From the NCBI RefSeq assembly GCF_029263155.1, contig NZ_JAJCYB010000035.1, forward strand, positions 1 to 64,000: a stretch of 64,000 nucleotides of DNA. The letters run 5' to 3'. The notes under the pieces were generated by a model. That model did not search any database and was not told where the DNA came from. It worked only from the letters and a program-made list of their open reading frames with translations. Source of the stretch: Pseudonocardia sp. (GTDB lineage: Bacteria > Actinomycetota > Actinomycetes > Mycobacteriales > Pseudonocardiaceae). Every line of letters begins with the position of its first letter. Positions within the stretch are counted from its first letter, which is position 1. This document shows positions 32,228-41,232 of this stretch, in pieces. A program made the position numbers and the translations under genes.

Positions 32228-33739
32228 TCAGGGCAGGAACTCGTCGTCGCGCCGGGAGCGGCGCCGCCAGGTCAGCAGCAGCGGGGTGCCGAGCAGCCCC
32301 ATCGCCAGCGGGACGCCGACGTCACCGGCGAGGCCCACGGCCACGTCGGGGTGCGGGTCGATGGAGGGGATCCAGCCGAACCGGGTGAACGGCAGCACGA
32401 TCAGGCGGGCCTGGCCGATCACGTTCGTCACCGGGACCGGGCCGTGGCCGGGGGCCGTGGAGTCCGCCGAGTTCCTGCGGCTGTCGCCCATCATCCACAG
32501 CTGTCCCGCGGGGACGGTGACCGGATCGAAGGGCTCCTGCCGGTTGCCCGAGCCCTCCACGAAGTAGATGTAGGGCTCGTCGAGCGGTTCACCGTCGACC
32601 AGGATCCGGTTGCGGCTGTCGCAGCACTGGACGGTCTGGCCGCCGACCGCGATCACCCGCTTGACGAAGTCCTTCTCGTCGGGCGGGGCCAGGCCGACCA
32701 GCGAGCCGAACTGCTGCACGACGTCGACCAGCGCGTTGTCCGCGGTGTCGGGCGCCGAGAACTCGGTGTTGGTCCAGCTGTCGGGGCCGCGGAACACGAC
32801 GACATCACCCGGGGACGGGTCGGCGAACCGGTAGGTGACCTTGTCGACCAGCACCCGGTCGTTGTTGCAGCCCACGCACCCGTGCAGGGTGGTCTCCATC
32901 GAGCCCGACGGGATGACGTAGACCTTCGCGAGGAAGGTCTGGATCAGGAACGTCATCAGCAGCGCGACGACGATCAGCAGCGGCAGCTCGCGCCAGAAGT
33001 TCTCGCGTCGCCGCCGTCCGGGACGGACCTTGCGGCCGTTGCGCGCGGCCTCCGCCTGTGCCTTGTACTCGGCGGCCGGGCGGGACTGCGGTGACTGCCC
33101 GGCCCGGCGGCGGTGCCGCCCGGGGACCTCCGGCGGCGCCGCGGCGGCCGGGGCGGGCGCGTCGAGAGCGGTGCCGTCGATCGGGTCGTGGACCTCGGTG
33201 GGCTCGTCGTCGGGATCGGGGCCTGCGGGGATGCGGGGTACCGGGGCCCGACGCGCCGGGGTGCCGTTCGTCCGGGGGAGTGCGCGCGGTCCGGCCTGCC
33301 CGTTGCGTGCGGGCACCCCCCGCCCGTTGGTGGCGGGCGGCGCGTCGGTCCTGGCCCGTGACACCGGACCCGCGTACCCGTTGGTCGCGGCGCGCCCGTC
33401 GGGGACCGCACGGCCGGTGGGGGCGGCCCGCCCGTCGGGGGCCGCGTGCCCGTTGGTCGGGGGGCGGCTGCCGGGGGGCGCGTGTCCGTTGGTCGGGGTG
33501 TGCCCGTTGGCCGCCGTGCGTCCGCCCGACGCCGGCCCGACGGGAACGCCGCGCCCGTACGCGACGGCGGGGCCGTGGGGCGCGTCCGTGCGGGCCGGGC
33601 CGAGCGCGTGCCGGCCCGGCTCCCGCTGCTCCGCCTCGGCCACCCCGTTGCGGGCGGCCCGGTCGTCGCGGGTGGCGCCGCCCGCCGTGATGCGCCGTGG
33701 TTGGGCCCGCCGACGGTCGGGGAGCTCAGGGAGGGCCAC
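32228..33739 (-). CDS. lepB: signal peptidase I, copy 2, with long Asn/Gly-rich cytoplasmic N-terminus
   Basis: About 503 residues. The C-terminal ~270 carry the S26 peptidase motifs: anchor LPLLIVVALLMTFLIQTFL, VIPSGSMETTL (Ser), FVKRVIAVGG (Lys), MMGDSRRNSADSTAPG, and a final hydrophobic stretch (VAVGLAGDVGVPLAMGLLGTPLLL). The first ~200 residues are low-complexity, with repeated NGxA and DGRA units (TNGHAAPDGRAAPTGRAVP). GTG 33739 is preferred because upstream sequence to 33970 lies in the regulatory gap. The core closely matches copy 1 at 27263-27994 on the opposite strand. It converges with the kinase gene. Confidence 0.87.
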   Translation of the reverse strand: MALPELPDRRRAQPRRITAGGATRDDRAARNGVAEAEQREPGRHALGPARTDAPHGPAVAYGRGVPVGPASGGRTAANGHTPTNGHAPPGSRPPTNGHAAPDGRAAPTGRAVPDGRAATNGYAGPVSRARTDAPPATNGRGVPARNGQAGPRALPRTNGTPARRAPVPRIPAGPDPDDEPTEVHDPIDGTALDAPAPAAAAPPEVPGRHRRRAGQSPQSRPAAEYKAQAEAARNGRKVRPGRRRRENFWRELPLLIVVALLMTFLIQTFLAKVYVIPSGSMETTLHGCVGCNNDRVLVDKVTYRFADPSPGDVVVFRGPDSWTNTEFSAPDTADNALVDVVQQFGSLVGLAPPDEKDFVKRVIAVGGQTVQCCDSRNRILVDGEPLDEPYIYFVEGSGNRQEPFDPVTVPAGQLWMMGDSRRNSADSTAPGHGPVPVTNVIGQARLIVLPFTRFGWIPSIDPHPDVAVGLAGDVGVPLAMGLLGTPLLLTWRRRSRRDDEFLP

Positions 33740-34132
33740 GAGTACGAGGTTACGGCAACCGGCTGTGCTGATGGCGACACGGATGGCGGTCACCGACCGG
33801 CCCGCACGGGTGGTGTTCGGCCAGGCCGACGGGCCGCCACCGGGCCGTGGACGGCCGCGCCGGAGGGCTCCCCGGCCCGTCGTGCGAGCGCCGTGACGAC
33901 GAACGGGGGGTTCGGCGCGACCACCGGTAGACCTCGCGCGACGCCCGTTCGTGAGCACGCGAACGTTCAAGATCGCAACTTTGTGCGTGTGTTCACAAGC
34001 GGCTACCGTGTAAATCAGTCGCCGTCAACGCCCGCATCCGTGGACATCACGCGGGGTACCCGTCAGGGGTGCCGGTTCGCGGGCCACCGACGCACCGCCG
34101 CACTGCCGATCCGCCCCGAGGAGCTCGTTTCC
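33740..34132. other. 393-base divergent regulatory region between lepB copy 2 and rex
   Basis: No gene supported. It holds a Rex operator and promoter for rex-hemACD (33981-34009) and, facing the other way, the unlocated lepB promoter. The ORF-track frames across it are antisense or upstream extensions. Confidence 0.6.
33981..34009 (+). promoter_or_regulatory. Rex operator overlapping the rex-hemACD promoter
   Basis: TTGTGCGTGTGTTCACAA (33981-33998) matches 14 of 18 positions of the actinobacterial Rex operator TTGTGAACGCGTTCACAA. Its first hexamer TTGTGC can serve as -35, with TACCGT (34004-34009) as -10 at 17-base spacing. NAD-bound Rex would occlude the promoter and NADH would release it, giving autoregulation of rex and redox control of hem genes. 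Confidence 0.7.
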
Positions 34133-34873
34133 GTGACCGTGCCGCCGCAGGCCGACTCCGACGGAGGTGCCGCGAGAACGCGGACGATACCCGAGGCCAG
34201 CGTCGCCCGGCTCGCCGTCTACCTGCGCATGCTCGGCGAGCTCGCCGAGCAGGGTGCCGAGACCGTGTCGAGCGACGAGCTGGCCGCCGCCACCGGCGTC
34301 AACCCGGCGAAGCTGCGCAAGGACCTGTCCTACATCGGGTCCTACGGAATCCGTGGCGTCGGCTACGAGGTCGCGGCCCTGCTCCACCAGCTGGAGCGGG
34401 TGCTCGGGCTGGGGCACAAGCAGGCCGTGGCCCTGGTCGGTGTCGGCAACCTCGGTCACGCGCTGGCCGGGTACACCGGATTCGGCGGCCGCGGCTTCCC
34501 GGTCACCGCGCTGTTCGACGTCGATCCCGACCTGGTGGGCATCCACATCAACGGCATCCTCGTGCAACACGTCGACTCGATCCCCGAGGTGTGCGCGCGC
34601 CGCGGCGTCACCATCGGCATGATCGCCACCCCGGGGCCGGCCGCGCAGGGCGCCTGTGACCTGCTCGTGTCCGCCGGGGTGCGCTGCATCCTCAACTTCG
34701 CCCCGGTGGTCCTGCAGGTGCCCGCCGAGGTCGAGGTGCGCAAGGTCGACCTCGCGGTCGAGCTGCAGGTGCTCGCGTTCCACGTCGCGCGCCGCTACGT
34801 CGCCGAGCACCCGCCGGTCGTGAACGGGCACGCCCTCAACGGCCACCGCACCCTGCTGGAGGGGTCGTCGTGA
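34133..34873 (+). CDS. rex: redox-sensing transcriptional repressor Rex
   Basis: The 246-residue repressor has an N-terminal winged helix ([54 protein letters not shown]) and a Rossmann domain for NAD(H) ([20 protein letters not shown]). The LRKDLS and GVGY segments are highly conserved in Rex. It senses the NADH/NAD+ ratio. GTG 34133 follows GAGGAG; its stop overlaps hemA (GTGA). A Rex operator lies in its promoter. The rex-hemACD arrangement also occurs in Streptomyces. Confidence 0.95.
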   Translation: MTVPPQADSDGGAARTRTIPEASVARLAVYLRMLGELAEQGAETVSSDELAAATGVNPAKLRKDLSYIGSYGIRGVGYEVAALLHQLERVLGLGHKQAVALVGVGNLGHALAGYTGFGGRGFPVTALFDVDPDLVGIHINGILVQHVDSIPEVCARRGVTIGMIATPGPAAQGACDLLVSAGVRCILNFAPVVLQVPAEVEVRKVDLAVELQVLAFHVARRYVAEHPPVVNGHALNGHRTLLEGSS

Positions 34874-36219
34874 GCGTGCTGGTGGTCGGGCTGTCGCACC
34901 GCAGCGCGCCCGTCGAGGTGCTGGAGCGGGCCGCGGTCGGGTCCGTCGAGGTGGCGAAGCTCCTCGACGAGATGCTGCGCGGGGAGCACGTCTCCGAGGT
35001 CATGATGCTCTCGACGTGCAACCGCATCGAGGTCTACGCGGTGGTCGACGCCTTCCACGGCGGGCTCGCGGACGTGTCGAACGTGCTCTCGCGCCATTCC
35101 GGGATGCCGCTCACCGAGCTCACCGAACACGTGTACGTGCACTACGCGGGCTCGGCGGTCCAGCACCTGTTCGCGGTGTCGGCCGGTCTCGACTCGATGG
35201 TCGTCGGCGAGGCGCAGATCCTCGGCCAGCTCCGCGCCGCCTACGCCACCGCCGACGACGCGGGCACCGTGGGGCGCGCGCTGCACGAGCTCGCCCAGCA
35301 GGCCCTGCGGGTCGGCAAGCGGGTGCACGCGAGCACCGGCATCGACACCGCGGGGGCGTCGGTCGTGTCCGAGGCGCTGGCCGACGCGGCCGCGGTGCTG
35401 GGCGGCGACCTGGCAGGCCGCCGCGCGGTGCTCGTCGGCGCCGGGGCGATGGGCGCGCTGGCCGCCGCACACCTGCGCCGGGCCGGGGCGGCCGAGGTCG
35501 TCGTGCTCAACCGGTCCGCCGATCGCGCGCAACGGCTGGCCGCCACCACCGCCGGGCACGGCACCCCCGCGCGCGCAGGCTCCCTGGACGCGCTGGCCGC
35601 CGAGCTGGCCGACGCCGACCTCCTCGTCGCCTGCACCGGGGCGATCGGCACCGTCGTGCACCGCGACGTCGTGGCCGGGGCCGTGACGCCGGGCCGCCCG
35701 CTCGCGGTGTGCGACCTCGGGCTGCCCCGCGACGTCGACGCCGGGGTGAGCGCGCTGCCCGGCGTCACCGTGATCGACCTGATCGCCCTGCAGCGCAGGC
35801 TGTCCGCGGGCGAGCGGGGCGCCTCCGTCGCCGCGGCGCAGGAGCTCGTGGCCGCTGAGGCGCAGGCCTACCTGGCCGCGCAGCGCTCCGCCGAGGTCAC
35901 CCCCACCGTCACCGCGCTGCGCCGCCGCGCCTCCGAGGTGATCGACGCCGAGCTGCTGCGGCTCGACGCGCGCCTGCCCGACATCGACGACCGCGTGCGC
36001 GAGGAGTTCACCCGCAGCGTGCGCCGCGTCGTCGACAAACTCCTGCACACCCCCACCGTGCAGGTCAAGCGCCTGGCGTCGGGTCCGGACGGCACGAGCT
36101 ACGCCGAGGCGCTGCGCGAGCTGTTCGAGCTCGACCCGCAGACCCCCGCCGCCGTCGCCGTCCCCCGCGGTGGCGACGTGCTGGCCGCCCTGGAAGCCCG
36201 CACCGAGGAGGATCGATGA
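34870..36219 (+). CDS. hemA: glutamyl-tRNA reductase
   Basis: The 449-residue enzyme reduces glutamyl-tRNA to glutamate-1-semialdehyde, the first step of tetrapyrrole synthesis. It shows [16 protein letters not shown], the nucleophile Cys in [27 protein letters not shown], the NADPH motif [21 protein letters not shown], and a C-terminal dimerisation helix region. Start GTG 34870 and stop both overlap neighbours by 4 bp, so it is translationally coupled to rex and hemC. Confidence 0.96.
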   Translation: MSVLVVGLSHRSAPVEVLERAAVGSVEVAKLLDEMLRGEHVSEVMMLSTCNRIEVYAVVDAFHGGLADVSNVLSRHSGMPLTELTEHVYVHYAGSAVQHLFAVSAGLDSMVVGEAQILGQLRAAYATADDAGTVGRALHELAQQALRVGKRVHASTGIDTAGASVVSEALADAAAVLGGDLAGRRAVLVGAGAMGALAAAHLRRAGAAEVVVLNRSADRAQRLAATTAGHGTPARAGSLDALAAELADADLLVACTGAIGTVVHRDVVAGAVTPGRPLAVCDLGLPRDVDAGVSALPGVTVIDLIALQRRLSAGERGASVAAAQELVAAEAQAYLAAQRSAEVTPTVTALRRRASEVIDAELLRLDARLPDIDDRVREEFTRSVRRVVDKLLHTPTVQVKRLASGPDGTSYAEALRELFELDPQTPAAVAVPRGGDVLAALEARTEEDR

Positions 36220-37211
36220 GCGAGCTCGCGCGCGAATCGACGACGCGCCCGCGCGAGGACGCCGACCGGCCCCGGCGCGGGAGTGCACCGATCCGCGTCG
36301 GCACCCGGCCGAGCGCGCTCGCCCTCGCCCAGTCCGGTGCGGTGGCCGAGCGCCTGCGCGCCGCGGGGCACGCCTGTGAGCTCGTCGAGATCCGCTCCGC
36401 AGGCGACGACTCCGCGGCCCCGGTCGCCGAGCTGGGTGTCGGCGTGTTCGTCTCGGCCCTGCGCGAGGCACTGGCCCGCGGTGCGGTCGACGTGGCCGTG
36501 CACTCCTACAAGGACCTGCCGACCGCACCCGATCCGCGGCTCGTCGTCGCCGCCGTGCCGCCGCGGGACGACCCCCGCGACGCGCTGGTGGCCCGCGACG
36601 GCAAGGTGCTCGGGGAGCTGCCCAGCGGCTCCCGCGTCGGCACCGGTTCGCCGCGCCGCACCGCCCAGCTCGACGCGCTGGGCCTGGGGCTGCAGGTCGT
36701 GCCGATCCGCGGCAACGTCGGCACCCGCATCGGCAAGGTGACCGACGGCGAGCTCGACGCCGTGGTCGTCGCCGCGGCCGGGCTGCGCAGGCTCGGGCGG
36801 GTCGGCGAGGCCACCGAACTGCTGGACCCGGTGCAGATGCTCCCCGCCCCCGGGCAGGGCGCGCTGGCGATCGAGTGCCTCGCCGAGGACGTGGAGCTGG
36901 CCGACGCGCTGGCCGCCGCCCTGGACGACCCCTTCACCAGGGCCGCCGTCACCGCGGAACGCGCGGTGCTGGCCACCCTGGAGGCCGGCTGCCACGCGGC
37001 TGTCGGGGCACTGGCCGACGTCGTCAGCGACCTTGACGACGACGGGAACGTGCTGGACCGCATCTCGCTGCGTGCGGTGGCGGGCACCGATGACGGTTCA
37101 CTGGTCCGCGCCTCCATCACCGGAGACCTGGACGTCGCCGAGAAGCTCGGGGCGGCACTCGCCGCCGAGCTGATCGACATGGGCGGCCTCTCGCTGCCCC
37201 TGGTTCGTTGA
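36216..37211 (+). CDS. hemC: hydroxymethylbilane synthase (porphobilinogen deaminase)
   Basis: The 331-residue enzyme joins four porphobilinogens. Motifs are [61 protein letters not shown] and the cofactor-binding Cys in [15 protein letters not shown] ~25-residue Arg/Asp-rich N-terminal extension ([18 protein letters not shown]) precedes the conserved start. ATG 36216 overlaps hemA. Confidence 0.95.
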   Translation: MSELARESTTRPREDADRPRRGSAPIRVGTRPSALALAQSGAVAERLRAAGHACELVEIRSAGDDSAAPVAELGVGVFVSALREALARGAVDVAVHSYKDLPTAPDPRLVVAAVPPRDDPRDALVARDGKVLGELPSGSRVGTGSPRRTAQLDALGLGLQVVPIRGNVGTRIGKVTDGELDAVVVAAAGLRRLGRVGEATELLDPVQMLPAPGQGALAIECLAEDVELADALAAALDDPFTRAAVTAERAVLATLEAGCHAAVGALADVVSDLDDDGNVLDRISLRAVAGTDDGSLVRASITGDLDVAEKLGAALAAELIDMGGLSLPLVR

Positions 37212-37252
37212 CAGACATTGCTGAAACATTCTTTGGGGAGCTCGAAGAACAG

Positions 37253-38791
37253 ATGAACCGCGCACCTACCACCGGACGGGTCGCCTTCGTGGGCAGCGGC
37301 CCCGGCGATCCCGGCCTGCTCACCGTCCGAGCTCGCGAGGCGATCGCCGCGGCACCACTGGTCGTGACCGACCCCGACGTCCCGGAGGCGATCCTGGCGC
37401 TGGTGTCCGAGGGCGCCGAGGTCCGGCCCGCCGTGGGCCAGCCCGCCGACGTCGCGCGTGACCTGGTCGCCGAGGCCCGCACCGGGCGTACCGTCACCCG
37501 GCTGGTCAGCGGCGACCCGCTGACCGTCGACGCCGTGGTGGCCGAAGCCCTCGCGGTGGCCGGCGCCGAGGTGGCGTTCGACGTCGTCCCCGGGGTGCCG
37601 TCGGGAACCGCGGTGCCCGCCTACGCGGGCGTGCCGCTCGGGTCCGCGCACCTCGAGGCCGACGTCCGCGCCGGCGTCGACTGGGCCGCGCTGGCCGCGG
37701 CGCCCGGCGTGCTCGTGCTGCACGCCGGACCCACGCAGCTGGTGGAGATCGCCGGCGGGCTCACCCAGCACGGCCGGGCGGCCCAGACGCCGGTGGCCGT
37801 CACCGCCAGCGGTTCGCAGACCACGCAGAAGACCGTGCAGACCACCCTGGCCACGCTCGCCGCCGAGGCGTCGGAGCTGGAGGGCCCGCTGGTCGTCACC
37901 GTCGGCGACGAGGTCGGACTGCGGTCCGAGCTGTCGTGGTGGGAGTCGCGTGCCCTCTACGGGTGGCGCGTGCTCGTGCCCCGCACGAAGGACCAGGCGG
38001 GCGCGATGAGCGAGCGCCTGGCCGTGCACGGGGCCACCGCCGAGGAGGTGCCGACGATCGCCGTCGAGCCGCCGCGGTCCCCCACGCAGATGGAGCGTGC
38101 CGTCAAGGGCCTCGTCGACGGCCGCTACCAGTGGGTCGTGTTCACCTCCACCAACGCGGTGCGCGCCGTGTGGGAGAAGTTCGCCGAGTTCGGGCTCGAC
38201 GCCCGCGCGTTCTCCGGTGTCAAGATCGCCTGCGTGGGGTCGGCGACCGCCGAGGCCGTGCGCAACTTCGGCATCGTCCCCGAGCTGGTGCCCGACTCCG
38301 AGGAGTCGCAGGAGTCCAGCTCGGAGGGGCTGCTCGGCATCTTCCCGCCCTACGACGACGTGCTGGACCCCGTGGACCGCGTCCTGCTCCCGCGGGCCGA
38401 CATCGCCACCGAGACCCTCGCCGCCGGCCTGCGCGAGCGCGGCTGGGAGATCGACGACGTCACGGCCTACCGCACCGTCCGGGCCGCGCCGCCGCCCGCG
38501 CCGATCCGGGAGGCGATCAAGACCGGCGGGTTCGACGCCGTCTGCTTCACGAGCTCGTCGACCGTGCGCAACCTGGTGGGCATCGCGGGCAAGCCGCACG
38601 CCCGCACGATCGTCGCCTGCATCGGCCCGCAGACCGCGGAGACGGCGCGCGAGTTCGGCCTGCGGGTCGACGTCCAGCCCGAGGAGGCGAGGGTCCCGGC
38701 CCTGGTCGACGCCCTGGCCGCGCACGCCGCGAAGCTGCGCGCCGAGGGCGCCCTCCCACCCCCCCGCAAGGCCAAGGCCCGCCGCCGCTGA
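37253..38791 (+). CDS. hemD: uroporphyrinogen-III synthase with an N-terminal degenerate uroporphyrinogen methyltransferase-like domain
   Basis: About 512 residues. The first ~240 residues have the SUMT fold (VAFVGSGPGDPGLLTVRAREAI, RLVSGDPLTVDAVV, VVPGVPSGTAVPAYAGVPLG) but lack the usual K-G-G-D-P-F-x-FGRGGEE sequence. Residues ~240-510 are HemD: RVLVPRTKDQAGAMSERLAVHGATAEEVPTIAVEPP, WVVFTSTNAVRAVWEKFAEFGLDARAFSGVKIACVGSATAEAVR and FTSSSTVRNLVGIAGKPHARTIVACIGPQTAETARE. The two-domain layout is common in actinobacteria. ATG 37253 is preferred; TTG 37208 overlaps the hemC stop. Confidence 0.9.
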   Translation: MNRAPTTGRVAFVGSGPGDPGLLTVRAREAIAAAPLVVTDPDVPEAILALVSEGAEVRPAVGQPADVARDLVAEARTGRTVTRLVSGDPLTVDAVVAEALAVAGAEVAFDVVPGVPSGTAVPAYAGVPLGSAHLEADVRAGVDWAALAAAPGVLVLHAGPTQLVEIAGGLTQHGRAAQTPVAVTASGSQTTQKTVQTTLATLAAEASELEGPLVVTVGDEVGLRSELSWWESRALYGWRVLVPRTKDQAGAMSERLAVHGATAEEVPTIAVEPPRSPTQMERAVKGLVDGRYQWVVFTSTNAVRAVWEKFAEFGLDARAFSGVKIACVGSATAEAVRNFGIVPELVPDSEESQESSSEGLLGIFPPYDDVLDPVDRVLLPRADIATETLAAGLRERGWEIDDVTAYRTVRAAPPPAPIREAIKTGGFDAVCFTSSSTVRNLVGIAGKPHARTIVACIGPQTAETAREFGLRVDVQPEEARVPALVDALAAHAAKLRAEGALPPPRKAKARRR

Positions 38792-38800
38792 CCCGCCAAC

Positions 38801-38863
38801 CGCACTTCGGAGCCACAGCGCTGTTCTCGCCACCTCAGAACAGCACTATGGATCCGAAGTGCG
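38801..38863. repeat. family B palindromic element, copy 1
   Basis: A 63-bp near-palindrome: arms CGCACTTCGGAGCCACAGCGCTGTTCT and AGAACAGCACTATGGATCCGAAGTGCG pair with a few mismatches around a short centre. It begins 10 bp after the hemD stop, where it may act as terminator before hemB. Relatives: 52861-52919 (inside menE) and 58464-58530. Confidence 0.85.
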
Positions 38864-38893
38864 TTGCGCGGTCCGGGTTCTAGGGTGGCGCGT

Positions 38894-39868
38894 ATGGCCT
38901 TTCCCACCCAGCGGCCCCGGCGGATGCGGTCCACCCCCGCCCTGCGGCGGCTCGTCGCCGAGACCGACCTGCGGCCCCGGCACCTCGTGCTGCCCCTGTT
39001 CGTGCGGGAGGGGATCGCCGAGCCGGTCCCGATCACGTCGATGCCCGGCGTCGTGCAGCACACCCGCGACTCGCTGCGCAAGGCGTGCGCGGAGGCCGTC
39101 GCGGCGGGCGTCGGCGGGCTGATGCTGTTCGGCGTGCCGGCCGAACGCGACGCCACCGGCAGCGCGGGGGTCGACCCGGACGGCGTGCTGAACGCGGCAC
39201 TGCGGGAGGTCCGCGCCGAGGTGGGCGACGCAGCGGTGCTGATGGCCGACACCTGCCTCGACGAGTTCACCGACCACGGCCACTGCGGCGTGCTCGATGC
39301 TGCGGGCGCCGTCGACAACGACGCCACGCTCGCCGTCTACGCCGAGATGGCGGTCGCGCAGGCCGCGGCGGGGGCGCACCTGCTCGGACCCAGCGGGATG
39401 ATGGACGGCCAGGTCGGCGCGATCCGCGACGCGCTCGACGCCGCCGGACACGCCGACACCGGGATCCTCGCCTACACCGCCAAGTACGCCTCGGCGTTCT
39501 ACGGGCCGTTCCGGGAGGCCGTCGACTCCCAGCTCACCGGCGACCGCAGGACCTACCAGCAGGACCCGGCCAACGTCCGCGAGTCCCTGCGCGAGCTCGC
39601 GCTGGACCTCGACGAGGGCGCCGACCTGGTGATGGTCAAGCCCGCGATGGCCTACCTGGACGTGCTGCGCGCCGTGGCCGAGGCGGCCGACGTCCCGGTG
39701 GCGGCCTACCAGGTCTCCGGTGAGTACGCGATGGTCGAGGCCGCCGCGGCCAACGGCTGGATCGACCGCGAGCGCGCGATCACCGAGACCCTGACCGCGA
39801 TCCGCCGGGCCGGCGCGGACGTCGTCCTCACCTATTGGGCCACGGAGACCGCGTTGCGCCTGGACTGA
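38894..39868 (+). CDS. hemB: delta-aminolevulinic acid dehydratase (porphobilinogen synthase)
   Basis: The 324-residue TIM-barrel enzyme condenses two 5-aminolevulinates to porphobilinogen. Schiff-base lysines are in [16 protein letters not shown] and [27 protein letters not shown] is also conserved. The metal loop reads [18 protein letters not shown], with one of the three zinc Cys replaced by Asp, an actinobacterial variant form. A family B palindrome separates it from hemD, so it may have its own promoter. Confidence 0.95.
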   Translation: MAFPTQRPRRMRSTPALRRLVAETDLRPRHLVLPLFVREGIAEPVPITSMPGVVQHTRDSLRKACAEAVAAGVGGLMLFGVPAERDATGSAGVDPDGVLNAALREVRAEVGDAAVLMADTCLDEFTDHGHCGVLDAAGAVDNDATLAVYAEMAVAQAAAGAHLLGPSGMMDGQVGAIRDALDAAGHADTGILAYTAKYASAFYGPFREAVDSQLTGDRRTYQQDPANVRESLRELALDLDEGADLVMVKPAMAYLDVLRAVAEAADVPVAAYQVSGEYAMVEAAAANGWIDRERAITETLTAIRRAGADVVLTYWATETALRLD

Positions 39869-39926
39869 ACGCTGCGCGGGTGTACGCTGCCGCCGCCAGT
39901 GATCGGCACCAGGCTTGAGGAGAACA

Positions 39927-40385
39927 ATGAGTTACGACCCCGCGGGTGGTCAGCAGCCCGGAGGCCAGGGCTGGCAGGGCGGTCAGCCGCCGTACCCGCC
40001 GCCCGGCGGTGGATACGGCCAGCAGCAGCCGGGCGGATGGGGCCCGCCCCCCGGTGGCGGCGCCCCCGGCGGCGGCATGCCCGGTGGGATGCCTGCCCCC
40101 GCCGGCGCCTTCAGCGCCCTCTTCGACTTCAGCTTCAACAGCTTCGCCACGCCCGGCCTGATCAGGCTGATGTACATCGTCGGCACCGTACTGCTCGCGC
40201 TCGGTTGGCTGGGCTTCACCGTCACCGCCTTCGTCGCCCAGGGTGCGCTGGCGGGCATCTTCTCGCTGCTGATCGGCGCGGTCGTCGCGCTGTTCTACCT
40301 GGCCTTCCTCCGAGTGCTGCTGGAGTTCTACTACGCGGTCGTGCGCATGTCCGAGGACATCCACAACCGCCGCGGCAACCCGTAG
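39927..40385 (+). CDS. DUF4282 membrane protein
   Basis: A 152-residue protein with a Gly/Pro/Gln-rich N-terminus (PGGQGWQGGQPPYPPPGGGYG) and two membrane helices (LIRLMYIVGTVLLALGWLGFTVTAFV, GALAGIFSLLIGAVVALFYLAFLRVLLEFYYAVVRMSEDIHNRR). The second half with LEFYYAVVRMSEDI matches the DUF4282 family. Function unknown. A GAGGAG site precedes ATG 39927; a hairpin follows the stop. Confidence 0.82.
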   Translation: MSYDPAGGQQPGGQGWQGGQPPYPPPGGGYGQQQPGGWGPPPGGGAPGGGMPGGMPAPAGAFSALFDFSFNSFATPGLIRLMYIVGTVLLALGWLGFTVTAFVAQGALAGIFSLLIGAVVALFYLAFLRVLLEFYYAVVRMSEDIHNRRGNP

Positions 40386-40399
40386 GGCGGATCCCGGTG

Positions 40400-40427
40400 C
40401 CCGGCGTGGACAGCGCTCCGCGCCGGG
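40400..40427 (+). terminator. hairpin after the DUF4282 gene
   Basis: CCCGGCGTGGA and TCCGCGCCGGG form an 11-bp stem with one mismatch around a 6-base loop, 14 bases after the stop. Confidence 0.6.
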
Positions 40428-40442
40428 ATCTACGGTGACGCC

Positions 40443-41186
40443 GTGACGACACCGCCGGACCCGCAGCAGGGGCAGCCCCCGCCCGGCCAGCAGCCCCCGC
40501 CCTACGGCACGGGCTACGGCGGCGTGCAGTACCCGAACCCGGCCGGACCGGGCGGTCAGCAGCCGGGCGCGCCCTACGGCACCGGGTACGGCGGCGCCCA
40601 GTACCCGAACGCCGCGCCCGATCCGGGTGGGGCACCCTACGGCCAGCCACCGGCCGGCGGGTACCCCTACAACCCGTACTCCCCGTACGGCAGTCCCGCG
40701 GGCCTGGGCGGGAAGGACACCGCACCGGCCGAGCGGCCCACGATCATGATCCTGGGCCTGGTGCTCAAGATCCTCGCGGCGCTGCCGTTCCTGGCCTTCG
40801 GCGTGCTGTTCCTGCTGGCGCCGCTGGACGCCAACACCCTGCCGGCCGAGGTGCTCGACAACCCCCAGCTCGCCGACGCCGGCATCACGACCGAGACGGT
40901 CGTCGGGATCGTCCGGGTGGCCGGGGGCATCTTCGTCGTGCTCGCGCTGCTCTACATCGTGTTCGCGGTGCTCGCGTTCACCGGACGCAACTGGGCGCGG
41001 ATCGTCGTCACCGTCATGACCGTCGGGTTCACCGCGTTCCTGCTGCTCGGGCTGACCGGCGGGGTCAGCGCCAGCGACGTCACGGGCCTGGTGGTCCTGC
41101 TGGCGCTCATCCTCCTGCCGGTCGCCGGGGTGGTCATCCTGTACCTGCCGGCGTCGAACGCGTACTTCTCCGCGATCCGCCGCTGA
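40443..41186 (+). CDS. tetraspan membrane protein with Gly/Pro/Tyr-rich N-terminus
   Basis: A 247-residue protein. The first ~95 residues repeat PYGTGYGG(V/A)QYPN and similar units. Four membrane helices follow ([90 protein letters not shown]). The final NAYFSAIRR is common in such actinobacterial membrane proteins. Family and function not recognised. Its GTG 40443 follows the DUF4282 hairpin. Confidence 0.7.
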   Translation: MTTPPDPQQGQPPPGQQPPPYGTGYGGVQYPNPAGPGGQQPGAPYGTGYGGAQYPNAAPDPGGAPYGQPPAGGYPYNPYSPYGSPAGLGGKDTAPAERPTIMILGLVLKILAALPFLAFGVLFLLAPLDANTLPAEVLDNPQLADAGITTETVVGIVRVAGGIFVVLALLYIVFAVLAFTGRNWARIVVTVMTVGFTAFLLLGLTGGVSASDVTGLVVLLALILLPVAGVVILYLPASNAYFSAIRR

Positions 41187-41232
41187 GCGGCCGGACGGGC
41201 TGCGCGACGGCGCGGCTGGAAGACTGGGGGTC

